Positions 56,164 to 64,000 of a stretch of 64,000 bases of DNA are shown here, one piece after another; the first letter of the stretch is position 1; each line of letters opens with the position of its first letter. The translations under genes and the position numbers were made by a program. Below the pieces are notes generated by a model. That model saw only the letters and a program-made list of their open reading frames with translations, made no database searches and was not told where the DNA came from. This DNA comes from Pseudofabraea citricarpa. Its lineage: Eukaryota > Ascomycota > Leotiomycetes > Helotiales > Dermateaceae. The stretch is from positions 1,302,001 through 1,366,000 of the forward strand of contig JAPWGK010000007.1 in the NCBI GenBank assembly GCA_029641185.1, written 5' to 3'.

Positions 56164-58118
56164 TTAGGCACGAACACAAAATGCACGGTCTGATTGCTCC
56201 TCAAGATCAGCGAATAATGCCACATCGCAATCAGATTCAGATCTCAGCCATGGATTCCAAGTTATGAAGTTGGCAAGAGTTATATCAAAGTCAATAGCAG
56301 TGTCTTCGCATCCAACATCGCCTTCATCAAAACCACTATAGGTTGAATAGCACGCGCATGAAGCGATAGTTGTCTCGGGTATGATGGACTGGTCAACTTG
56401 AAGACAAAAAGGCAACCCACCTGTATCACCATCTCCGGCTGAGGGCGGTGTTAGTGAACATAGCCACACTTGTCATGCAAGTGCAAACTTACAAGATGCG
56501 AATCTCTGCGCGCAATAACTGAAACCCTCCTCAAAAGTACATCTTGAAGAATTCAGGCTGGGATTCCATGTTAAAAGATCGTCCAAGGTAACATCATAAA
56601 GCCCAGCCACGTATGTACATTCGTTGGCAATATAGCTGTTCAATGGAGCCTGTGGCTGATAGAATTGGTCCTTTATAGATAGCACTTCTACATGGTTTCG
56701 ATACGCCAGGCACTCTTCCAAAGTATCAGGAGCCATCGGAAGCTGGGTGTCAGGAGCGTAGGTGATTATTGGCCAAGTAACTGAGGTTGAATCGCTTTCG
56801 GTTGGAAGATCATCAACAGTAGCATTGGGTTCAAACATCCCCTCTGGACGGCTATATTATGGTACCAATGATCATGAGCATGATCCTTCTCATATTTTAG
56901 GTTTGAAAAGGAAACTACTTACCTTAGACAGATATATGTATCATTGAACTGTTTAAAATTAGAACATAGTCGATTGACCGTTGGATTCCACGCCACGAAC
57001 ATAGTCGGCGTAATGTCAAGTCCACTGCCAGCTATAATCGAGTCACATGTATCGTCCTCCTGAACAAAATAGGTTTGGCAGGGCCCTAAAAGACAGAGAG
57101 GTTTTCCTGCAGCCAGACGCGAACAATCCAAACCATTTGGTCCAAATACAGCGAATGTGCTTGTGTTCTTTGCGAGCGCAATACTGTTACATGTATCATT
57201 TGTCTGAGTCGTATAAGTGCTATAGCAACTATCACTAGTGAGAGCAAGCCCAGTCTGTGATGTGATGGAGGTTGTGGTTGTGGCCGTCGCTTCTGCAGAT
57301 GTCGGGCTTAGAATTGTGTATGGTGCTGGGGAAGTGAAAGGATAATTCGTTTTCTGACATGAAGATGTAAGCGACCGAAAGTCTTCTGCGAACTCGTCGT
57401 CGTATCCGAAAGGAGAATTGAGCTGGATTTGTGTTACGCCAAGCATGCAGTCTGAACAATCTTGCGCTGCGGTTAGGGAATTTTGATTCAACCATTCGAC
57501 GAAGAGTATATCGCAAAATTTGTTTGTGGATCTGCGAAGAGAGCGAGACCATGGTCAGTAATCATCTTAAATAGTAAAAAGGACCGATGAACTGACGCAT
57601 CACGACGACAGAAATGGCTGTATGAGTATATGAACAAATCAACCAGGTAAGTTGCTGTGCTTTGTTAATAATTTCCGGGCTTAGAAAGACGTTATGACTG
57701 ACCTGGATAAATACTTCTTCTGAAAGTCATCACATCTGTATTTAAGTCGCAGCTTTTTAGAATGGTCTGCTTTACATCGTTCAATGAATCCAAGCATGAA
57801 GCCACACAAACGCTTGCTAAATCCTCGGCATCAAGCCGTGGAAGACTGCGTTGACTTAGTAAAATACTCGGGATATAGGAGCAGTCAATAGGAAAGAGGA
57901 TAGTTACAGACTTACTAGTTCAATTCGGCAGCAGCACCCAAGACTCCAGGGCACAATACCGTTGTATTCAAGGCTTGTATGCAAGTATCACTCATTCCAG
58001 GCCATTCAGGATTAACTTGGTAGTTACTGAACGTTTGTGCAACGACAGTAGTGTGTTTGAAAACCAGAAGGTAGGCTAGCATGCCAAAATAAGATAAGGA
58101 GGACGACTTTAAGCCCAT
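56164..58118 (-). CDS. Secreted multi-LysM protein
   Basis: Six exons on the minus strand: 57916-58118, 57703-57845, 57597-57654, 56923-57531, 56493-56851 and 56164-56438, giving 548 residues. The N-terminus has a hydrophobic signal (YFGMLAYLLVF...VVAQ). A Cys-bearing segment follows (SVCVASCLDSLNDVKQTI, then FCRRDA), as in fungal proteins with repeated LysM. A Thr/Ser linker leads to LysM units. The best is CQTYFVQEDDTCDSIIAGSG...FVAWNPTVN. Two diverged ones are TYVAGLYDVTLDDLLTWNPSLNSSRC and DFDITLANFITWNPWLRS. LysM modules bind chitin oligomers. In fungi such secreted proteins mask chitin from plant or other hosts, or accompany killer-toxin-like chitinases. No catalytic domain is present. 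It lies 1.7 kb upstream of the GH71 gene on the same strand and is divergent from a small secreted protein. Confidence 0.87.
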
Positions 58119-59027
58119 GATTCTGAAAATATTTCTGATATACTCGTCGAGATAGGAGCAGGTGGATGAAGGTGCAATTACTCTGTGTTTTTGGGACTTT
58201 CTTTGGCGCTTTGGATGCGGATTATGGTGATAACTTCGCAGCACCTGTACTAACGCGCAGAGCTTGATTCTTTCTTTGAGATACGTGCAGAAGGGGCCGA
58301 AGGAAGCGCAACTTAGTAATGCCCGTCGCTAATTGAAGATTCTCGATAATAAGCTTATTGGTGATTGCATCGGAATAAGGCCGAGTTAAGAGGCACCGTG
58401 ATATTTTCCCGGTCAATCGAAGGAGCCAGGTGCATACGCGTTAAATTACCATGTCGCTGCATGTGCACTTTTTGGTAAGGCCCACATTGCCTTAACCGAT
58501 CATGCACGCACCACGCAGGGGAAGTTTCCCTTATCTCATAGATTCTGTAGAGCCAAGCGCGGAGCACGGCTTCAATCACATCGTCTAGATGCGGCGGGTG
58601 AACTTTGTGGAGATGATCTTCAAGCGGAGCCTGGCTTTTGACTTCCTTGCATCGAGCCTACTTTACCTATAGAGCGGCAATGGATCAAGCGCTGTTGCGA
58701 TGAATATGCACGACAGGACGAAAGCAACAGCAGACCGAGATAAAATAGGAGATTCTCAGGCAATTATTCGGCCAGATGATCATGCACAAGACCTCGTAGA
58801 AACATGGATAGCAGATTTGTGGAAAATACTCGTATCATTTCCAATCGTGGGTATCTAGCTGCCTGTTCCTTAGCTAGGGGTAAGTCAAGGTGAAATACTG
58901 AGTAAGCAAGAGATTATTGTGAAAAAATTCTATTGTCCTCATCAAAAGCACATTGTTGACTCTAAAACACACGTTTCACTCTTTTGCTAATGCTGGAGTA
59001 TTAAGCGTAGAGCTCGGCACAACAAAA
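58119..59027. promoter_or_regulatory. Divergent promoter, LysM protein / small secreted protein
   Basis: 909 bases between two divergent secreted-protein starts. No gene is seen. ORFs at 58222-58579 (minus) have no family features. Confidence 0.4.
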
Positions 59028-59570
59028 ATGTTCGTCAACTATTTCTTTGTGCCACTCCTCGGTACAATATCACTATTGTCAGTAACCTATGCCATCGAAA
59101 CAACTGAAAACTCTACCTCCATCTTGCAGCTTACCGAAGACCAATTCAATGACAATTCTGCAAACATACTTTCCATACAATGTAGCGCAGCTTTAGATGT
59201 GTCAGAGGATGGCCTGAGCTGCGGTGTCACTGGGACTCTTGTTGGCAATGGCATTTATCCTATCAACATGTGGTAAGCCAATGCTGAAATTAGATTTGGA
59301 AATTTCTAAGAACGCGCTCACTAACTCTCATTGCACAGGCCAAATCAGCCGTTAAGGGAAACACCTAATGACTGTGCTGCGTACTGTCAGGGAAAGATTG
59401 GCAGCTATTACAAGTCCTTCGGTGCCCAGAAGATAAACAACAATGACGCTCCAGGTTATGTTTGCGCCTGCTACGACACTACAATTGGGACGTTGAGATT
59501 GCTTGACAATAATGGTACAAATCCAGCTGTGTTTTCGGATTCGAGCTGTTTTGTTTATGCACATTGCTGA
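59028..59570 (+). CDS. Small cysteine-rich secreted protein
   Basis: Two exons, 59028-59272 and 59339-59570, giving 158 residues. A signal peptide covers about residues 1-22 (MFVNYFFVPLLGTISLLSVTYA). The mature part has an N-terminal acidic segment, then eight cysteines (SIQCSAA, GLSCGV, NDCAAYCQ, YVCACY, SSCFVYAHC) that could pair in four disulphides. It ends AHC. It is small and secreted and starts 0.9 kb from the LysM gene on the other strand. I do not recognise the family. An effector, wall or antimicrobial role would be speculation. Confidence 0.72.
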
Positions 59571-61423
59571 AATCTCTTGCTGCGAATACGAATCTGGACA
59601 AATAAAACCGAGAAGATATCTGAATGGAGGGCGGAAGGGTTGAGAACCGTTGGCATCAACAAAAGAGGGGGTATTACCAATCAATGGAGAGGTTGAAGAG
59701 GTAGTTCATTCCTGAATCAATGTAAAATATATTAAACGACACCAAAAGAACAAAACTAGCAGCAGTATATCCATACACTCAAACTCGAATTAAGGTCCAG
59801 TCAATTGGGAAGAAGACCAGGTTGTACCAAGCTCCGGAATCAGATCAACTCCAACACGTGCAACTGCACCAGTATTTGTCACGTGCCCAATACAGTTTCT
59901 AACACTTCCGTGTGGGTAGATTCAGCAGATAAGAGAGCTGATTTAAAGCAGAACTCATCTGGTGCTAGGTTGTCAACTAATGAACCATATCTCTTTTACA
60001 TCTACCTTAGTACACAATTAAAAGGTCCCTACTGTGCGAGGAGACTTAAAGCTTATACGGTGGAGGTCGCAGTTCAGTATCTGGGCCTGACGTTCTCGAC
60101 TGTCCGGCTCTGCCCTCTTTAAATCTTCTCTCGACGTTATCGATGATAGTATGGGATCCCTAAGTTATTACGAAAGAGCTGAACGCAGTTTCCACCTCAC
60201 GGTCAGGTGAAGTGGAGTGTATGATTCTCCGTGAGGAAATTAAGCACACCAGCGGCCTTTATTTCGGCGCCAGTGCTAGAATGTTCAGATTCTATCTTCT
60301 CGGCTTTTGATCTAGAAAGCCAATCTTTAGTTCATGATAGCTATCCTGCAACTCTCGTTCGATATCCTTTTGTCTTTTTTTATTTTTAAAAAGTCAATTT
60401 CAATTATCTGTCTGCCTTTCAGATCTCCCATCAGCAGTAGAAACAACCCACCTGATTAGTCTAAAAATACTTAGAACATTCAAATGGTTAATTTGTAGCG
60501 AACGTTATCTCCTGATACACGCAGTTTTGGGTACCAGCAGGTCGCCTAGTATATACATAACGAAACGGCGTAATCTAAATTTCTTTTTCATTCTCGCCTG
60601 GACGGCATGGTAGAACTCGAGGAGAAAATGGTGGGCCGTGAGAAGATACGAAGAGCCGTGGCTTCCATGCCCACAAGGTGTAGCCGGATTTGTGAAACAA
60701 AGGTATAAATAAACCAATACCCAAATCATTCAGCTGCTAAGCACCATCGTAAGAAGCGGCCAGAACTCAGGAGCCATAGTAGAAGAACTTCCTGTCTATG
60801 TGTGTATGAACTCAGCTTAAGAATAATTCACATCTCATAGCACTTCCCGATTTCCCCCTATTGATTAGCCGGCTATCATTCAGTCGAACAAGATCATCGC
60901 TATTGAAGTTTTGCTCAAGTCTTAAACTACCAGCGAAAAGATATCAACTTCCACAAAAAGTATCTATATATGACAGAAGCGTCAGCAATTGCCGAGTTTC
61001 GGCGACCGGGCGCAGTTTTTCCATTAGCGCCCATGTCTTCCTCGTACACCGCTACCTCCTCTGCGGACATCCCCTCTTTCTCCAGAGTCCAGACTCACTT
61101 GAGAAATTATACCAGCCTTTGACTTGATTCCTCTCGCATAACTTCCCGCTGCATATCTCTCTCTTTGATTGGTCAAGGGCCATCAGCTGCCACTACAGAG
61201 CATCTCAGATCGCCCGGTGAATTTCCTGACTTGCCAAGGAAGGTACTCTTGACTGGAGGATTCAGCCTGTACGTGATATCATCAGCTTATAACTGTGATG
61301 GAACACTAATAAATCAAGTTTCCAAATTATTGACTTTTTGGAGAATCCTGCTTCCACTGACCGCGAAGTTCGGAAAGAAAACCGACGAGCACTCTTCGCG
61401 ATCGCCGATCACGAGATATTATC
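59571..61423. other. Intergenic region (1.9 kb)
   Basis: No gene is supported. The ORFs at 59805-60122 and 60861-61127 have unremarkable translations and no ATG-linked family motif. No RNA gene recognised. Confidence 0.45.
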
Positions 61424-62327
61424 ATGGGTTCAACAAGTAGATCAGAGTACGTTGCAATGTGAAAAAAAAAGGAAGGTGGTTTTGCTGATCATGGTGTGAA
61501 GTTTCCCGCCAATTCGGGCATGTATCTTTGATATGGATGGACTTCTCATCAATACAGAAGACATGTACACCCTCTGTGCAAACTACGTGCTGGAGAAGTA
61601 CGGAAAGCCACACCTGCCGTGGTCTGTCAAGGCAAAGTTGATGGGTGTACCTGGCTCCTCAACAGGTGAGGTCTTTCACGCCTGGGCCCAGCTTCCCATA
61701 TCGCGGGCACAGTACAAAGCAGAACTTCGAGAACAGCAGCATATTCACTTTCCAGACTGCAAACCACTTCCTGGAGTAGAGAGCCTCCTCGTGAACCTCA
61801 AGGCTGCGCATGATATCAACGGGAACAAGGTCCACATCGCCCTTGCCTCAAGTAGCGAGAAGTATAACTTCGATCTCAAGACTTCGAGACCGGAGACAAA
61901 GGCAACCTTCAGTGTCTTCGACGAGAATAGGCGAGTTCTCGGGGACGATCCGAGAGTCAAGAAGGGCAGGGGAAAACCAGCTCCAGATATCTTCCTTATG
62001 GCTTTGCAAACAATCAACGCCAGTCTCCCTCCCAACGAGAAGGAGATCCTGCCGGAAGAGTGTTTAGTATTCGAAGATAGTGTCCCTGGTGTTGAGGCTG
62101 GAAGACGGGCCAAGATGAGAGTCGTCTGGGTTCCACATCCTGGCTTGAAGACCGAGTACGAGGGTAGAGAAAAAGATGTCCTGGCTGGTAGAATTGGTCT
62201 CGTCGAGATTGGTGACGAGTTCCAACTGGGCGAGGTTGATGATGGATGGGCTCAATATCTCCCCACCCTTGAAGGGTTTCCATATAAAAGTTATGGCATC
62301 GAGCCGGCGCCTTTATCAAAAGTATAG
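61424..62327 (+). CDS. HAD-like hydrolase, pseudouridine-5'-phosphatase/GS1-like
   Basis: Two exons, a 23-base first exon 61424-61446 and 61502-62327, giving 282 residues. The splice restores MGSTSRSDFPPIRACIFDMDGLLINTED. Motif I is DMDG with catalytic Asp18 and Asp20. The cap domain follows. Motif II is ALASSS, Lys of motif III is in KGRGKPAPDIF, and motif IV is VFEDSVPGVEAG. It is a Mg-dependent phosphatase of the beta-phosphoglucomutase-like branch. Eukaryotic relatives hydrolyse pseudouridine 5'-phosphate or small sugar phosphates. The exact substrate is open. It is probably cytosolic. The long second exon has no ATG before motif I, which supports the tiny first exon. Confidence 0.9.
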
Positions 62328-63392
62328 ATTGGCCCTGATTCGTAGGGTGTGTGGCGTTAGCAGAAGGCATAAGAATGCACATAGACGTTTTATATTGGTA
62401 CTCTGGTTGTAGCCAGTGCATGAGACCCTCTGTTCCAACGTTGTAGCTTGCAAATGAAGGAAAACCAAGGAAGGCTCCTGAATTCTTGTCAGAAGATGAA
62501 AGCAGCGGAGATTGCAAGAGAAGCATACCAAGCATACATGACAGCACTCATCTCGATCACTTCATTAGTTGCGTCACTATAAATCACAAACCTCTCGGCG
62601 TCTCGTGTGTAGCTGGGCAATAAATAAGGAAAAACTCAAGAGCTGAGCATATTCCAACAGCAATCAGCAGAGTCTCAGAAAAGCAGACAAGATTAGCTTC
62701 TAGTCTTATGGGTTCCTGTTTAGGCTGTGGCGGCGACCACTGGTAGCACTGTACCGTATTTGTAGCGCCTGTGGTTGGAGTGCTTCGCCGCCGGCACTTT
62801 CGGAACGTTACACCGAGACGAGGCATTTCCGGCAGTTGACACAGGATTCTTGGCGTCACAATTGGGCAGATCCTGTGAGAGTTTGTGGGGTCATCAATTA
62901 GCCTGCCGATCGCTGGACACCAATTTGATTAATCTCTCGGTCCTGGGAATTGGGGGGATGTGATAGGGCACGTCGGCTAAAGCTTAGCTGGTGTACCCCT
63001 TACACCCCTCCCCCCCTAAGGCTCGCTTAACGTGCTCTCTGTTTCTGATTGATGATGGATAGCTCTTGATTGATAGCCTTGTGCTGAGCTTGAAGTCACT
63101 CGCTCAGTTCGGGAACTTCCAGTTGGTCTGGCTGAACACGACTTGATCTATGTCCCTCGTGATGCAACTCTCTTTTCTTTCTTGCTTTGCTCGCTTTCTT
63201 CAGCCTATTCTGCTACCATCTACCTATATCTTTCCGTCTTCTCTCTTCGCATAGTCATGTTATTTTCAACCGTCACTCTTTTACAAAACTCATAGTTGAA
63301 ACTCATTGGTTTCTCCCACTGTACATAGGTATCTACAAAAAGTCATCTCTCCCCAAATATCACCTTCGTTTTTCACCCACACAAAAGCCAAC
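62328..63392. other. Intergenic region, cellulase promoter
   Basis: About 1.1 kb. GC-mixed, with a CCCCTTACACCCCTCCCCCC patch at 62996-63015 and pyrimidine-rich sequence before the GH45 ATG. No gene is seen. Confidence 0.45.
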
Positions 63393-64000
63393 ATGCTTCC
63401 AACCAACATCCTCCTCGCTCTCCTCCCGCTCTTCCTGCAAGCCGACGCTCTGGCTTCAGGATCCGGCACCACAACGCGCTACTGGGACTGCTGCAAGCCG
63501 TCGTGCGCCTGGTCGGGCAAAGTGTCACTCGCCGGCGGGTCAACACCCGTAGTAACATGCGACAAGTCAAACAACCCACTGTCGGACGTGAACGCTAAAT
63601 CGGGGTGCGACGGCGGGCCAGCGTACCAGTGCTCGAACGAGTCGCCATGGGCCGTGAACGACCAGCTGGCGTACGGCTACGCGGCGGTCAACATCGCCGG
63701 CGGCAGCGAGTCGAGCTGGTGCTGCGCATGCTACGAGCTGACCTTCACGAGCGGACCCGTGGCGGGCCAGAAGATGGTCGTGCAGGCTACGAACACGGGC
63801 GGCGACCTCTCCGGGAACCAGTTCGATCTCAGCATGCCCGGTGGCGGCGTCGGCCTCTTTAATGGCTGCACTGCCCAGTACGGCGCCCCCTCGACCGGCT
63901 GGGGCGCCCAGTATGGTGGGATCTCCTCTAGAGCCGAGTGCGATAACTTCCCTGAACCGCTCAAGCCGGGCTGCTACTGGCGCTTTGATTGGTTCAAGGG
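63393..64000 (+). CDS. GH45 endoglucanase (cellulase), 5' part
   Basis: The gene runs off the right edge with 202 codons visible and no intron in them. A signal peptide covers about residues 1-21. The GH45 catalytic domain starts with [14 protein letters not shown], whose Asp32 corresponds to the catalytic base. [19 protein letters not shown] carries Asp145, the expected catalytic acid. The many cysteines ([36 protein letters not shown]) are those of the family's disulphide-rich barrel. The enzyme is secreted and cuts cellulose internally. A cellulose-binding module, if any, would lie beyond the edge. Confidence 0.94.
   Translation, partial: MLPTNILLALLPLFLQADALASGSGTTTRYWDCCKPSCAWSGKVSLAGGSTPVVTCDKSNNPLSDVNAKSGCDGGPAYQCSNESPWAVNDQLAYGYAAVNIAGGSESSWCCACYELTFTSGPVAGQKMVVQATNTGGDLSGNQFDLSMPGGGVGLFNGCTAQYGAPSTGWGAQYGGISSRAECDNFPEPLKPGCYWRFDWFK

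Noticed and set aside
60861..61127. 88-codon plus ORF before the HAD phosphatase gene
   Set aside because: Starts at a non-ATG codon, no domain, and probably lies in the promoter of the downstream gene.
1..64000. CRISPR arrays, rRNA and tRNA genes, intact transposons
   Set aside because: No regular spacer-repeat array, no cloverleaf with a convincing B-box and no transposase or reverse-transcriptase ORF were found by eye. A tRNAscan or transposon library search was not possible.

Overview
The window looks like chromosomal DNA of a filamentous ascomycete (Pezizomycotina). The genes carry short spliceosomal introns of about 50-100 bp with GTRNGT donors, CTRAC-like branch sites and YAG acceptors. 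The content is typical of that group: three fungal zinc-cluster regulators, a NACHT/ankyrin-type protein, a HET-domain relic, a pisatin-demethylase-like P450, a Pex14 and a GH45 cellulase. Some intergenic stretches are AT-rich, and a decayed duplication differs mostly by C-to-T and G-to-A changes, which suggests past repeat-induced point mutation (RIP). I cannot place the genus. Exon models were built by hand from splice consensus, reading frame and family conservation. All complete multi-exon models sum to a multiple of three.

Layout. 1-5 kb: the 3' end of a NACHT/ankyrin-like gene, a degenerate HET-domain copy, a diverged direct repeat, a collagen-like ORF and a small conserved protein. 7-15 kb: zinc alcohol dehydrogenase and P450 (divergent), a GFA-type zinc protein, and a regulator combining C2H2 fingers with a Zn2Cys6 cluster. 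16-27 kb: a Zn2Cys6 regulator, a fructosyl amino acid oxidase, an oligopeptide (OPT) transporter divergent from it, and a second Zn2Cys6 regulator with microexons. 27-31 kb: a Gfo/Idh/MocA dehydrogenase divergent from a myo-inositol-type MFS transporter. 32-36 kb: a gene-poor stretch with an unknown, possibly nuclease-like ORF and a repeat-bearing ORF. 36-48 kb: housekeeping-like genes (small secreted protein, Pho89-type phosphate symporter, Pex14, INO80 subunit Ies2, amino-acid permease). 49-59 kb: an acidic unknown protein, then a 1267-residue GH71 alpha-1,3-glucanase with cysteine-rich modules and a C-terminal half like that of killer-toxin-like chitinases, a 548-residue LysM protein and a small cysteine-rich secreted protein. 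61-64 kb: a HAD phosphatase and the 5' part of a GH45 endoglucanase that runs off the right edge.

How genes may work together (inference). The oxidase/OPT pair shares a 0.9-kb promoter with several GATA sites and could import and oxidise glycated peptides under nitrogen control. The dehydrogenase/MFS pair looks like a myo-inositol uptake and oxidation unit under carbon repression. The 50-59 kb block looks like a secreted cell-wall-attack or antagonism module: an alpha-1,3-glucan hydrolase carrying the killer-toxin-like tail, beside a LysM protein that could bind or mask chitin. It is the most unusual part of the window.
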